Shown: piece by piece, positions 1 through 8,763 of the stretch
How the letters are laid out: every line of letters begins with the position of its first letter
How positions within the stretch are numbered: the first letter of the stretch is position 1
DNA from: an uncultured Paracoccaceae bacterium
GTDB lineage: Bacteria > Pseudomonadota > Alphaproteobacteria > Rhodobacterales > Rhodobacteraceae
Direction of reading: 5' to 3'
DNA length: 64,000 nucleotides
Assembly (NCBI GenBank): GCA_947492825.1
Contig: CANLNT010000001.1
Span: 2,170,001-2,234,000, forward strand
The notes under the pieces: generated by a model
Databases searched by the model: none
What the model was told of the DNA's origin: nothing
Seen by the model: only the letters and a program-made list of their open reading frames with translations
Translations under genes and position numbers: made by a program

Positions 1-218
1 TCGGACACGTCAAAACACCCCTTCGCGAAGTTGGCGCAGGTTTAGGTCCGGGGTGGGACAGAGTCAAGCAAGGCAGCAGTGCCTTTCAACCACTTGATAA
101 TAAGCCATTTTGTAGCGCGCGCAGCAGCGCGAAACACACCATAAACACGACAGTTGCCGCTATCGCGATATTCAACCAACTGGTTGACGTTTCGCACGCA
201 TCACGCTTAACCAGATCC

Positions 219-542
219 ATGACGCCCAGCCTTGATGCCACCTTTGCAGCCCTTGCCGACCCGACCCGCCGTGCGATCCTTGCGATGCTGCTCGAGGATG
301 ACATGGCCGTCACAGACGTGGCCGCGCCGTTCGAAATGTCGCTGGCCGCGATCTCAAAGCACCTGGGCGTTCTGACCGCCGCTGGCTTGATCTCTCAGGA
401 AAAGCGCGGCCGGGTCAAATGGTGCAAGCTTGAACCTGACGCATTGCGCGAGGCCAGCGTCTGGATGCAGGGCTTTGGCCAGATGGAAGGGATTGATCTG
501 GACGCGTTCGAGCGTTTCCTGGAGAAAGAACTCGACAACTAA
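219..542 (+). CDS. ArsR/SmtB-family winged-helix regulator
   Basis: A DNA-binding repressor of 107 residues, the usual ArsR length. The opening LADPTRRAILAML and the recognition-helix stretch SLAAISKHLGVLTAAGLIS (about residues 41-59) are the family signature. It lacks the ELCVCD-type cysteine pair and has a single Cys (WCKLE), so metal sensing through the classical site is unlikely; it resembles the metal-independent ArsR proteins. The start has no clear ribosome binding site. Its stop overlaps the stop of the convergent DMT transporter by 4 bases. The target is unknown. Confidence 0.88.
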   Translation: MTPSLDATFAALADPTRRAILAMLLEDDMAVTDVAAPFEMSLAAISKHLGVLTAAGLISQEKRGRVKWCKLEPDALREASVWMQGFGQMEGIDLDAFERFLEKELDN

Positions 543-1420
543 CCGTCATCGCGCAACAGCAGATAAAGCGCAACAATGGTCAATCCTACCCCCACCAGAA
601 TAAGCCCCGGTGGCGCGCCCGCACCCAGTGCCAACTGCCACACGATAACCCAACTGGGCGTCAGATATGTATACGCCATAACCTTGGCACTCGGCAGTCG
701 CAGCGCCGCGAACTGCAGCAGAGTAAAGGTCGCAGCACTCGCAAAAATCGCGGTATAAAGGATCGTCAGCCAGACCACTCCGGGAAGTGCGCGCCAATCC
801 GTCGCCCACAGATCGCCCCAGCCAATTGTCGTCAGGATAAGCGCCCCCGCCAACAGGGTACCAAAGGTAAAGACAATCGCAGGCTCGCCCCGGTTCAACC
901 GCGCGACCAAAGGGGTATAGATCGCATGGGCCACACAGCCCCAGAAATAGATGAACTCGCCACGGCCGACATTCACCCCCAGCAGAGCAGTTATGTCCGC
1001 CCGAAAGATCACCCAAAGCGCACCGGTGCCGCCAATCGCCAACGCCAGCGCCATCCGTCCCGTCAGACGTTGTCGCAGCAGGAACCAGCCAAAGCCAGCC
1101 GCGATGATCGGTGTCAGTGTAAAGACGGCAGCGGCACTGACCGCCGGCGCCGTTTTCAGGCCCTCGAACATCAGCACGAAGTAGGCGGTAAAAAACGCCG
1201 CCAGCACCGGATAACGCCACAGGGCTTGCCGCGCCTTGGCTGGCACACCGGTTGTGGCAAGAACCGCGATCCCCATGATAGCTGTGGCGATCCAGAATCG
1301 CACGGTGTTCAGGGCAATCGGCGAAATTTCGTTGGCAGCCAAAACACCCAGCGCAAAGGATCCCGCCACCAAAAGCGAGAACAAGAGCATCGCCAGATGC
1401 CCCTGAATCGCAGGCTGCAT
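539..1420 (-). CDS. DMT-superfamily (EamA) transporter
   Basis: An inner-membrane permease of 293 residues with about ten hydrophobic segments and two EamA repeats, the common architecture of drug/metabolite exporters. I start at MQPAIQGHLAML, because the longer frame only adds out-of-frame LysR sequence. That ATG overlaps the TGA of the upstream LysR gene by one base (TGATG), so the two are probably translationally coupled. This linkage suggests the LysR protein controls the exporter. The substrate cannot be read from sequence. Confidence 0.88.
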   Translation of the reverse strand: MQPAIQGHLAMLLFSLLVAGSFALGVLAANEISPIALNTVRFWIATAIMGIAVLATTGVPAKARQALWRYPVLAAFFTAYFVLMFEGLKTAPAVSAAAVFTLTPIIAAGFGWFLLRQRLTGRMALALAIGGTGALWVIFRADITALLGVNVGRGEFIYFWGCVAHAIYTPLVARLNRGEPAIVFTFGTLLAGALILTTIGWGDLWATDWRALPGVVWLTILYTAIFASAATFTLLQFAALRLPSAKVMAYTYLTPSWVIVWQLALGAGAPPGLILVGVGLTIVALYLLLRDDG

Positions 1421-2298
1421 CAAATATCCCAGCTTTTGGCGTGTTCCTTGATGAAGCTCAGGAATGACTGGACTTTTGCCGTTCTGTGCAGATCGACATG
1501 TGTGACCAACCACAAAGGGGCCGACCATTCAGACTTTGACGGGATCACCTTCGTGAGGGTCTTGTGGGACGTCAATTCCTTTTCCGGAATAAATCCGATC
1601 CCGGCCCCTGCCAAAATCGCATCACGAACGATACGGCTGTCGGTGGTCCGAAAACGAACCCGGTCGCGTGTTACGGTGTTCCCCAGCCATTGATAGAATG
1701 GCGCGCGGTTTGCATCATCATCTTCACCGACAAACCAATGGTTCTTCAGGTCAGCCTCTGATGCCGGCATCCCGTGCTTCGCGATATAGGCGTCGCTCGC
1801 CACGAGTGCGATCCCGCTAAAGGCAAGCTTTTGCACCACGTTGTCCGGTTGATCAGGCTCGGTTCCCGCTCGGATCGCAACATGCGCCTCGCCATACTCG
1901 AGCCGAAACAGACGCGCCCCGGTCAGAAAGCGCACGCAAACCTCAGGGTGTTCTTCCTGATAGGCCGCCAACACCGGGGTCAACAATGATGACAACGTGG
2001 CAAGCGAAGTGACCAGCAGCTCGCCGCCAACACCCGCACCCTGTCCACGGATGCGCCCGGCGAGCTGGGTAAACTGATCATCCGTGGTTTGTGCGACGCG
2101 CAACAGATCGTCACCAGCTTCTGTCGCAGTATATCCACGCGCGTGGCGTTGGAACAGTTTGACGCCCAACCGATCCTCCAAGGCATCGATGTGGCGAATA
2201 ACCGTGGCGTGGTGCACGCCCAGCGCATCCGCGGCCCCGCTGACCGTGCCAGCGCGCGCCACCTGATAGGCTGTCCGAATTTCGTCCCAGCTGTCCAT
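1420..2298 (-). CDS. LysR-family transcriptional regulator
   Basis: A LysR regulator of 292 residues: N-terminal winged helix (about residues 3-60, with GAADALGVHHATVIRHIDAL and LGVKLFQRHARGYTATEAG) and a C-terminal effector-binding domain. The start MDSWDEIRTAY is preferred over an upstream ATG because AGAGAG lies at proper spacing before it. It is divergent from an alpha/beta hydrolase and coupled downstream to the DMT exporter, so either or both may be targets. Confidence 0.9.
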   Translation of the reverse strand: MDSWDEIRTAYQVARAGTVSGAADALGVHHATVIRHIDALEDRLGVKLFQRHARGYTATEAGDDLLRVAQTTDDQFTQLAGRIRGQGAGVGGELLVTSLATLSSLLTPVLAAYQEEHPEVCVRFLTGARLFRLEYGEAHVAIRAGTEPDQPDNVVQKLAFSGIALVASDAYIAKHGMPASEADLKNHWFVGEDDDANRAPFYQWLGNTVTRDRVRFRTTDSRIVRDAILAGAGIGFIPEKELTSHKTLTKVIPSKSEWSAPLWLVTHVDLHRTAKVQSFLSFIKEHAKSWDI

Positions 2299-2334
2299 CG
2301 CGGTCTCTCTTTGTGCATTTTGGAACAATTCGCA

Positions 2335-2346
2335 CTCATAAATGAG
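2335..2346. promoter_or_regulatory. Palindrome in the LysR/hydrolase divergent region
   Basis: CTCAT-AA-ATGAG is a perfect 5-bp inverted repeat with a 2-base centre, in the 109-base gap between the divergent LysR and hydrolase genes. It fits a regulator half-site pair, most simply autoregulation by the LysR protein. The assignment is inferred from position only. Confidence 0.35.
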
Positions 2347-2407
2347 AATTCTGTTCAGAAACGCAACCGCATCTTGACCATGGGGTCATATCTCAACATC
2401 AAACGGT

Positions 2408-3334
2408 ATGACTTCCCGCGCGCAACGTTTCTGGAACCTTTATGCCCGCGTCGTGCAAAAGCCCGCGCTGGCACTTGTGCGCCCGCAGTGGCTTGCCCGC
2501 AAAGTGTTCAGTCTGAACGCCGTGACGGTCTATCGGCAGCCCAAGGGATTGCGGGTCACAAACATGAATTTGGGCGGTGTGTCAGCCGCCCGTTGCCAGA
2601 TCGGCGATACCGCGACCAAGGGAACCCTTCTTTATTTCCACGGCGGCGCGTTTGTGATCGGCAACCTGCGCGGCTACCGCCACCTTGTCGCGCAATTGGC
2701 ATCACAGTCGGGGCAATCCGGCATCTATATCGACTATGGCCTTGCACCCGAAAACCCCTATCCCGCAGCCGTGGATGATGTTGAAGCGGCCTATCGCGCG
2801 CTTCTGGACGACCCGACCGCCGGGCCGATCACGCTGGCCGGGGACAGTGCAGGCGGCAACCTTGTTTTTGCCCTGCTACAGCGGATCAAACGACACGGGC
2901 TGCCGATGCCAGCCGCCTGTGCGGTGATGTCGCCGGTGACGGATCTGCGCTTGCAGAACCCCTCGCTCGACACCAACAGGCGCAGTGATCCGCTCGTGCC
3001 AAAGACCTGGGGGGCGCGGGGCGTGCGTGACTATCTGTGTGATCAAGCCGCAGATGTGCCAGAGGTCTCTCCGATCCTGGGCGATTTCACTGGTTGTCCG
3101 CCGGTCTTTATCAACGTCGATCAGACTGAAATCCTTTATGATGACGGGCGACTGATGGCCACACACCTTCGGGCGCAGGGTGTCGACGTGACACTGGTCG
3201 AGGAACGCGGCCTCACCCATGTCTGGCACCTCAACGTCGGGCGCGCACCAGAGGCGGATACCTCCGTGCGCCAGATCGCCCACTTCCTGTCGTCACACCT
3301 TGAAACAGTTGACTCACCCCGCACCCCGGCTTAA
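2408..3334 (+). CDS. Alpha/beta hydrolase, hormone-sensitive-lipase type
   Basis: A 308-residue esterase-like enzyme. The oxyanion-hole motif HGGAFVIG starts at residue 78, the nucleophile elbow GDSAGGN spans 145-151 (Ser147), and late Asp and His residues (DQTEILYDDG, GLTHVWH) can complete the triad. This is the HSL/group IV lipase layout, so it should hydrolyse short acyl esters in the cytoplasm. There is no signal peptide. The gene is divergent from the LysR regulator. Confidence 0.88.
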   Translation: MTSRAQRFWNLYARVVQKPALALVRPQWLARKVFSLNAVTVYRQPKGLRVTNMNLGGVSAARCQIGDTATKGTLLYFHGGAFVIGNLRGYRHLVAQLASQSGQSGIYIDYGLAPENPYPAAVDDVEAAYRALLDDPTAGPITLAGDSAGGNLVFALLQRIKRHGLPMPAACAVMSPVTDLRLQNPSLDTNRRSDPLVPKTWGARGVRDYLCDQAADVPEVSPILGDFTGCPPVFINVDQTEILYDDGRLMATHLRAQGVDVTLVEERGLTHVWHLNVGRAPEADTSVRQIAHFLSSHLETVDSPRTPA

Positions 3335-3493
3335 ACGCCCCCAAAACCCGGTTAGCATCAGCTTTCCGGTCCCCGGCCCATCACGGGGATCGCCACCAGT
3401 CAGCGCGTTGCGCCCACTGGTGCGCTTGTCGTTTGGGCCATCGCTTCCCACCTTGGGGGCAACGTTAACGAACCGGCCCGGAGGCCATGCGCG

Positions 3494-5002
3494 ATGTTTG
3501 AAAGTCTGTCCGAACGCCTTGGCGGCGTGTTTGATCGCCTCACCAAGCAAGGTGCGCTGTCCGAAGATGACGTCAAAACCGCCCTGCGCGAGGTCCGTGT
3601 TGCCCTGCTCGAGGCTGATGTCTCTCTGCCTGTGGCCCGCGATTTCGTCAAAGCGGTGAAGGAAAAGGCGACTGGCCAAGCCGTTACCAAGTCGATCACC
3701 CCCGGCCAGCAGGTCGTCAAGATCGTGCATGACGAGCTGCAGCATGTGCTGACCGGCGACGCCGACCCCGGTGCGTTGAAAATTGACAACCCGCCTGCCC
3801 CCATCCTGATGGTTGGTCTGCAAGGCTCTGGTAAGACCACCACCACCGCCAAACTCGCCAAGCGATTGAAAGACCGTGAGGGCAAGCGCGTGCTGATGGC
3901 CTCGCTTGACACGAACCGACCTGCCGCGATGGAACAGTTGGCGATCCTCGGCAATCAGATCGGCGTGGAAACCCTGCCCATCGTGCCGGGTGAAACCCCG
4001 GTCCAAATCGCGAAACGGGCGAAAACCCAGGCCAGCCTTGGCGGCTTTGATGTCTACATGCTCGACACTGCGGGTCGGTTACACATCGATCAGGAATTGA
4101 TCGCCCAAGCCGCAGAGGTGCGCGATGTGGCCAACCCCCGCGAAACCCTGCTGGTGGTTGACGGCCTGACCGGTCAGGACGCGGTCAACGTTGCACAGGA
4201 ATTTGACGACAAAATCGGCGTCACCGGCGTTGTCCTTACCCGGATGGACGGCGACGGACGCGGCGGCGCGGCCCTGTCGATGCGTGCCATCACCGGCAAA
4301 CCCATCCGTTTCGTCGGCCTTGGCGAAAAGATGGACGCGATCGAAACGTTTGAACCCGAACGCATCGCTGGCCGCATCCTTGGCATGGGCGACATCGTGG
4401 CCCTTGTCGAAAAAGCACAAGAAACGATCGAGGCTGAACAAGCCGAACGCATGATGAAGCGCTTCCAGAAAGGCGCATTCAACATGAACGACCTCAAAAT
4501 GCAGCTCGAGCAGATGCTCAAAATGGGCGGCATGGAAGGGATGATGGGCATGATGCCGGGGATGGGCAAAATGCAAAAGCAAATGGACGCTGCCGGGTTT
4601 GACGACAGCATTCTCAAACGCCAGATCGCCCTGATCAACTCCATGACCAAGAAGGAACGCGCCAACCCTGCCCTGCTGGCGGCATCGCGCAAGAAACGCA
4701 TCGCCAAGGGCGCAGGTCTCGAAGTCTCCGAACTGAACAAACTGGTGAAACAGCATCGTCAGATGGCGGATATGATGAAGAAAATGGGCAAGATGGGCAA
4801 AGGCGGGATGCTGAAACAGGCGATGAAAGGCATGTTCGGCAAAGGTGGCGGCATGCCCGGTGGCATGCCTGACATGAACGACCCCAAGGCAATGGAAGAA
4901 GCCGCAAAGGCGCTGCAAGGCAAAATGCCCGGCGGCCTGCCGGGTCTGGGCGGCGGTGCCGCTCTTCCGCCGGGCCTGTCCGGCTTTGGCAAAAAGAAGT
5001 AA
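3494..5002 (+). CDS. ffh: Signal recognition particle protein Ffh (SRP54)
   Basis: The SRP GTPase that binds 4.5S RNA and signal sequences and delivers ribosomes to FtsY. It has 502 residues. The N domain is followed by the G domain, with P-loop GLQGSGKT (108-115), DTAGR and TRMDGDGRGGA. The C-terminal M domain is very methionine rich (repeated MGGMEGMMGMMPGM-type sequence), ending in a Gly/Met/Lys tail. Start ATG follows GGAGGCCATGCGCG. It heads the translation block that runs to rpmE. Confidence 0.98.
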   Translation: MFESLSERLGGVFDRLTKQGALSEDDVKTALREVRVALLEADVSLPVARDFVKAVKEKATGQAVTKSITPGQQVVKIVHDELQHVLTGDADPGALKIDNPPAPILMVGLQGSGKTTTTAKLAKRLKDREGKRVLMASLDTNRPAAMEQLAILGNQIGVETLPIVPGETPVQIAKRAKTQASLGGFDVYMLDTAGRLHIDQELIAQAAEVRDVANPRETLLVVDGLTGQDAVNVAQEFDDKIGVTGVVLTRMDGDGRGGAALSMRAITGKPIRFVGLGEKMDAIETFEPERIAGRILGMGDIVALVEKAQETIEAEQAERMMKRFQKGAFNMNDLKMQLEQMLKMGGMEGMMGMMPGMGKMQKQMDAAGFDDSILKRQIALINSMTKKERANPALLAASRKKRIAKGAGLEVSELNKLVKQHRQMADMMKKMGKMGKGGMLKQAMKGMFGKGGGMPGGMPDMNDPKAMEEAAKALQGKMPGGLPGLGGGAALPPGLSGFGKKK

Positions 5003-5159
5003 CCGCCGATATGACGCGCAACGCCCCCTTTCTTTTGAACCCAAATATGCCCGCCGGAGGCTCCGACGCCGCCACGCGTGGACCCTTTGGCTGTGGGCGT
5101 CGCGTTGCAACACAAAACCAGAATAGCGTCGCGGCTTGCCGCGTCCTCGAGGTCACGCC

Positions 5160-5705
5160 ATGACGCCGGCCCCGACGCTGCATACCAAGCGCCTGACGCT
5201 GCGCGGCCCTGAAAAGGGCGATCTGGCTCCTTATACGGACTGGATGGTGAATTCTGCGCGGCTGACGCATCTGGGCGGCAACACGACACCCGAACGCGCA
5301 TGGGGCGGCATGATCTCTGGCATTGGCCATTGGCACTGGCACGGCTATGGCTTCTTTACGGTGGTGGAAACTGCGACCAAAACCCCCGTTGGCCGCATGG
5401 GCATCCTCAACCACCTCGGCTGGCCGGAACCGGAACTGGCGTACCACATGTTCGACAACGGTGAGGGCAAGGGCTACGGCTACGAATCCGGCGTTGCAGC
5501 GCGTCAGTGGGCCGGTCAGGCGATGGGCCTCGGTCCGCTGATTTCGATCATTTCGCCCGCCAACACCCGGTCCATTGCACTTGCCACCCGGCTTGGTGCC
5601 ACGCCTGAAAAAGACACAACACATGATGGCGAACCGGCAACCCTTTATCGCCACCTCGCCCATGACGATCCCGCCGCTCTGGCCCAGTGGGAGGCGGTGC
5701 AATGA
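5160..5705 (+). CDS. GNAT acetyltransferase, RimJ/RimL type (1 of 5)
   Basis: First of five consecutive GNAT-fold acetyltransferases, 181 residues. TKRLTLRGPEKGDL opens the fold. The central GKGYGYESGVAARQWA contains the acetyl-CoA-binding loop, and SPANTRSIALATRLGA is the terminal strand-helix typical of RimJ/RimL-like proteins. I start at MTPAPTLHT; the upstream in-frame ATG is less likely. The stop overlaps the next start (ATGA). The substrate, an amine on a protein or a small molecule, is unknown. Confidence 0.88.
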   Translation: MTPAPTLHTKRLTLRGPEKGDLAPYTDWMVNSARLTHLGGNTTPERAWGGMISGIGHWHWHGYGFFTVVETATKTPVGRMGILNHLGWPEPELAYHMFDNGEGKGYGYESGVAARQWAGQAMGLGPLISIISPANTRSIALATRLGATPEKDTTHDGEPATLYRHLAHDDPAALAQWEAVQ

Positions 5706-6211
5706 TCCCCACGCTGACCACAGAGCGCATGACATTGGGCCCGTTCACCCATGCCCATTTTGAAGCCTTCGCAGCCTTCTGCAAAACCGACCGGTCGCGC
5801 TTTCTTGGTGGGCCGACAACCGATCCGCGCGACGCATGGGACAGTTGCATGATCCACCTCGGACAATGGCACGCCCGTGGCTATGGCGGCCTTTTTGCGA
5901 CCGAAACCGCCACTGGCAAACCCTGCGGCCGCCTGTCGATCTGGCACCCGGTCAGCATCAACGAACCCGAACTCAGCTGGGTCATGTTCGACGGCTTCGA
6001 AGGCACAGGCCTTGCCGCCGAAGGTGCCATTGCCGTCCGCAACTGGGCCGCATCCCAGGGCCTGCCTGCGCTCGCCTCTTACATTGCCTCCGACAATACA
6101 CGCTCTATCGCGCTGGCCAAACGGTTGGGCTGCACACCAGACGGCACCCACAGCTATCGCCCCGGCGACGTTGTCGATATCTGGCGCCACCCGATGGGGA
6201 CCGCGGCATGA
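5702..6211 (+). CDS. GNAT acetyltransferase, RimJ/RimL type (2 of 5)
   Basis: A full-length GNAT protein of 169 residues, opening LTTERMTLGPF. The acyl-CoA loop is GTGLAAEGAIAVRNWA and the terminal motif SDNTRSIALAKRLGC. It is coupled at both ends by ATGA overlaps. It is clearly paralogous to its neighbours (shared GYG...W...EPEL...MFD...EG pattern) but divergent, so this is not a recent exact duplication. Confidence 0.88.
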   Translation: MIPTLTTERMTLGPFTHAHFEAFAAFCKTDRSRFLGGPTTDPRDAWDSCMIHLGQWHARGYGGLFATETATGKPCGRLSIWHPVSINEPELSWVMFDGFEGTGLAAEGAIAVRNWAASQGLPALASYIASDNTRSIALAKRLGCTPDGTHSYRPGDVVDIWRHPMGTAA

Positions 6212-6720
6212 GCATGACCCTGCAGACCCAGCGCCTTGTGCTGCGCCAGCCAGTACCGTCAGACTGGCAGCCGTTCCATGACTTCATGATGTCGGACCGG
6301 TCGACCATGTTTGGATCGCACAAGAACCTTGGTGCCACCTGGCGTGCCTTTGCAGGCGAGCTGGGTCATTGGCAGATCTTTGACTACGGCATGTGGTCGG
6401 TCACCAAACGCGGCAGCGATACCGCCCTTGGCTTTGTTGGCCCCTGGACCCCGCCAGACTGGCCCGAGACCGAAATTGGCTGGATGATGTTCGACCCGTC
6501 CCTCGAAGGGAGCGGCATCGCGTCAGAGGCGGCCCGCGCCGCGATCAGCCATGCGTGGGATGTGTTGGGCTGGACCACCGTGGTCAGCTACATTCTGCCT
6601 GACAACATCCGCTCGATCCGTCTGGCCGAAAAGCTGGGTGCCAAGCTGGACACGGACGCAACAGGTCCGACACCGAAAACGCTGGTCTACCGCCACCCAA
6701 GATCGGGGGCGCGCCCATGA
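6208..6720 (+). CDS. GNAT acetyltransferase, RimJ/RimL type (3 of 5)
   Basis: 170 residues, starting MSMTLQTQRLVLRQP within the last codons of gene 2 (ATGA). GSGIASEAARAAISHAWD is the acetyl-CoA loop and PDNIRSIRLAEKLGAK the terminal motif. An aromatic-rich GHWQIFDYGMW stretch matches the corresponding strand in the paralogues. Substrate unknown. Confidence 0.88.
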   Translation: MSMTLQTQRLVLRQPVPSDWQPFHDFMMSDRSTMFGSHKNLGATWRAFAGELGHWQIFDYGMWSVTKRGSDTALGFVGPWTPPDWPETEIGWMMFDPSLEGSGIASEAARAAISHAWDVLGWTTVVSYILPDNIRSIRLAEKLGAKLDTDATGPTPKTLVYRHPRSGARP

Positions 6721-7286
6721 CACGCCCAACTTGGGAAAAATCGGCCACAGGTGCCGCACATGATCGCGTTGTCGCCACCACCGCCACCCTGCCGCGGATC
6801 GAAACTGCGCGGCTTGTGCTGCGCGCGCCACGTCTCGCGGACTGGGCAAGTCTTGAACCGATCTTCACGACCGAACGCGCCACCCATATCGGCGGCCCAA
6901 TGACGGCAGAGGACGCTTGGCTGGACTTTAACCAACTGGTCGCGGGCTGGGTCCTGCGCGGCCACGGCGCTTTGACGATCACGCGCCGGGATGACGACGA
7001 CACACCACTTGGGCTGGTGTTGCTGGGTCACGAATTTGGCGACCCGCAAGCCGAACTGGGCTGGCTGTTGACGACCGACGCCGAAGGCCAGGGCTACGCC
7101 ACCGAGGCCGCAGCCGCCTTGCGCGACTGGGGGTTTGACCTGCTCGGTCAAGCTGGGTTTGTCAGCTACATCGCAGATGGCAACGCCACATCTGTCAAAG
7201 TCGCCGCCCGCTTGGGCGCGACCCGGACCGGCCACCATCCGCAGGCGCAGGATGTGGCAATCTATGGCTATGGGGGTGCAGCGTGA
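6717..7286 (+). CDS. GNAT acetyltransferase, RimJ/RimL type (4 of 5)
   Basis: 189 residues. The fold proper begins at LPRIETARLVLRAP, about residue 26, after a non-conserved N-terminal extension. The coupled ATGA start at the end of gene 3 is the simplest choice, but an internal start is possible. The CoA loop is GQGYATEAAAALRDWG and the terminal motif DGNATSVKVAARLGA, where the usual N-x-R-S is altered to N-A-T-S. Confidence 0.86.
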   Translation: MTRPTWEKSATGAAHDRVVATTATLPRIETARLVLRAPRLADWASLEPIFTTERATHIGGPMTAEDAWLDFNQLVAGWVLRGHGALTITRRDDDDTPLGLVLLGHEFGDPQAELGWLLTTDAEGQGYATEAAAALRDWGFDLLGQAGFVSYIADGNATSVKVAARLGATRTGHHPQAQDVAIYGYGGAA

Positions 7287-7798
7287 TCCCGACTCTGCAC
7301 ACCGACCGGCTGACCCTCCGCCCCTACCAGCGCCGCGACTGGGACGCATACTTTGCCTTTGCCGCCTCGCCTGAGCGGACAAAATACATGGGTGGCCCGA
7401 ACAACGACAAGGACGCCTGGGGCTGGTTCACCAACGATATCGCGTCCTGGGCGCTTTATGGTTTTGGCACATTGGCGATCGAAGCGGACGGCCAGATTGC
7501 AGGTTTCGCGGGCCTTGTGCAGCCGCCCAACTTTCCCGAGCCTGAATGTGGCTGGGCACTTTTCGACGGCTTTGAAGGCAAGGGATATGCCACCGAAGCA
7601 GGTGCCGCCATGCTGGCCCACACCTTTGCGACCACAACACTCGACACCATCGTGTCCTATGTGGACCCAGACAATGCGGCCTCTGCCGCTGTGGCCCAGC
7701 GCCTTGGCGGGGTCGAAGACCCCGACGCCAAAGGCCCATTTGGCGACACAAACCGCATCTTTCGCTACTTTCGCCCCACGTCAGGAGACACCCAATGA
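7283..7798 (+). CDS. GNAT acetyltransferase, RimJ/RimL type (5 of 5)
   Basis: 171 residues with a GTG start overlapping the previous stop (GTGA). LHTDRLTLRPYQRRDW, the CoA loop GKGYATEAGAAMLAHTF and the terminal DPDNAASAAVAQRLGG are GNAT features. It is followed by an ATGA-coupled chorismate mutase, so the acetyltransferase array and that gene share one transcript. Confidence 0.87.
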   Translation: MIPTLHTDRLTLRPYQRRDWDAYFAFAASPERTKYMGGPNNDKDAWGWFTNDIASWALYGFGTLAIEADGQIAGFAGLVQPPNFPEPECGWALFDGFEGKGYATEAGAAMLAHTFATTTLDTIVSYVDPDNAASAAVAQRLGGVEDPDAKGPFGDTNRIFRYFRPTSGDTQ

Positions 7799-8091
7799 CC
7801 GACGCTGTGACCCGCGCCGCGGAACTCCTCAAAGGCCACCGCGAAAGCATCGACAGGCTGGACGCGATCCTTGTCTACACACTTGGCGAGCGCTTCAAGC
7901 ACACCCAGGCCGTCGGCGCGCTGAAAGCCGAACACGACCTTCCGCCCAGCGATCCCACGCGCGAAGCGCAGCAGATCGCAAGGCTGACCGACCTTGCAAA
8001 CCGGGCCGATCTGGACCCCGAATTTGCCAAGAAATTCCTGAATTTCATCATTCAGGAAGTGATCCAACACCACAACCAACACAAAACGTAA
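7795..8091 (+). CDS. Chorismate mutase (AroQ type)
   Basis: A 98-residue all-helical AroQ-type mutase that would convert chorismate to prephenate for Phe/Tyr synthesis. RESIDRLDAILVYTLGERF is the characteristic first helix with its Arg and Asp. Further family features are the Lys of VGALKAEH, the REAQQIARL segment and the FLNFIIQEVIQ helix. Coupled by ATGA to the GNAT array and 46 bases upstream of rpsP, the usual place in Rhodobacteraceae. Confidence 0.9.
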   Translation: MTDAVTRAAELLKGHRESIDRLDAILVYTLGERFKHTQAVGALKAEHDLPPSDPTREAQQIARLTDLANRADLDPEFAKKFLNFIIQEVIQHHNQHKT

Positions 8092-8137
8092 GGCAGGGAT
8101 GACCTGCCAACCCCAAGACATCTAAGGAGAAAAACAG

Positions 8138-8557
8138 ATGGCTATGAAAATTCGTCTCGCTCGTGGCGGCTCCAAGAAGCGCCCCCACTATGCAATCGTT
8201 GCAGCCGACAGCCGCATGCCGCGCGACGGTCGCTTTAAGGAAAAGCTGGGCACATATAACCCGCTTCTGCCCAAAGACAGCGAAGACCGCGTGAAAATGG
8301 ACATGGAGCGCGTGCAGTACTGGCTGGGTCAAGGCGCACAGCCTACCGACCGCGTCAGCCGTATGCTGGAAGCCGCTGGTGTGCTTGCAAAGAAAGACCG
8401 CAACAACCCCAACAAAGGCACACCCGGCAAAGCCGCTCAGGCCCGCGCTGAGGAAAAAGCCGCCAAGGTTGCTGCCGCTGCAGAGGCCGCCGCTGCCCCC
8501 GCAGAAGAGCCTGTAGCAGAAGAAGCGCCTGCAGAAGAAGCTGCGGCTGAAGAGTAA
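8138..8557 (+). CDS. rpsP: 30S ribosomal protein S16
   Basis: The S16 core is residues 1-85 or so: [28 protein letters not shown] and [18 protein letters not shown] low-complexity Ala/Glu/Lys tail brings the length to 139, against about 80 in E. coli; such tails are common in alphaproteobacterial S16. The start has a strong TAAGGAG site. It is followed by a GC-rich hairpin and then a small ORF and rimM. Confidence 0.98.
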   Translation: MAMKIRLARGGSKKRPHYAIVAADSRMPRDGRFKEKLGTYNPLLPKDSEDRVKMDMERVQYWLGQGAQPTDRVSRMLEAAGVLAKKDRNNPNKGTPGKAAQARAEEKAAKVAAAAEAAAAPAEEPVAEEAPAEEAAAEE

Positions 8558-8567
8558 GCCACCCATC

Positions 8568-8592
8568 TGGCCCGGCCGCTCTGGCCGGGCCA
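8568..8592 (+). terminator. Hairpin after rpsP
   Basis: TGGCCCGGCC, a 5-base loop, then GGCCGGGCCA give a perfect 10-bp stem 10 bases after the rpsP stop. There is no run of T after it, so it may be a partial terminator or an mRNA-stabilising end that keeps S16 more abundant than the downstream enzymes. Confidence 0.55.
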
Positions 8593-8610
8593 ATTCAGTT
8601 CGGAACGTCC

Positions 8611-8763
8611 ATGTTTCGCTTGATCCGCCTGCTTATTCTGATTTTCCTTGCGTTTGCGGCGGGGTTGTTTGTTGGACGTGGACAGGATCGCGCCATGTGT
8701 GCCAGCCTCGCAGGCGAATGGATTGACGGTGTATGTCTGAACACGGAGCATCCAAGTGACTGA
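8611..8763 (+). CDS. Small single-pass membrane protein, function unknown
   Basis: A 50-codon ORF between rpsP and rimM that a length-filtered gene search would miss. The product opens [20 protein letters not shown], one uncleaved or signal-like transmembrane helix. It continues with GRGQDRAMC and ends with a short region holding two cysteines (C30 and C42) around GEWIDG. Its stop lies 8 bases inside rimM, so translation is coupled. The ORF fills an otherwise empty gap in frame. I do not recognise a named family. Confidence 0.65.
   Translation: MFRLIRLLILIFLAFAAGLFVGRGQDRAMCASLAGEWIDGVCLNTEHPSD

Noticed and set aside
86-313. Minus-strand 75-codon ORF with a hydrophobic helix at the left edge
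   Set aside because: Its first half lies inside the arsR gene in antisense and no promoter or ribosome binding site is visible; the hydrophobic part alone (from position 220) is only 44 codons without support.
4079-5113. 344-codon minus-strand ORF opposite ffh
   Set aside because: His/Phe-rich composition typical of antisense to a Met-rich M domain; Ffh on the plus strand is certain.
5160-7798. The GNAT array as fragments of one broken gene
   Set aside because: Each frame has its own N-terminal strand, acetyl-CoA loop and terminal motif, so all five are complete.
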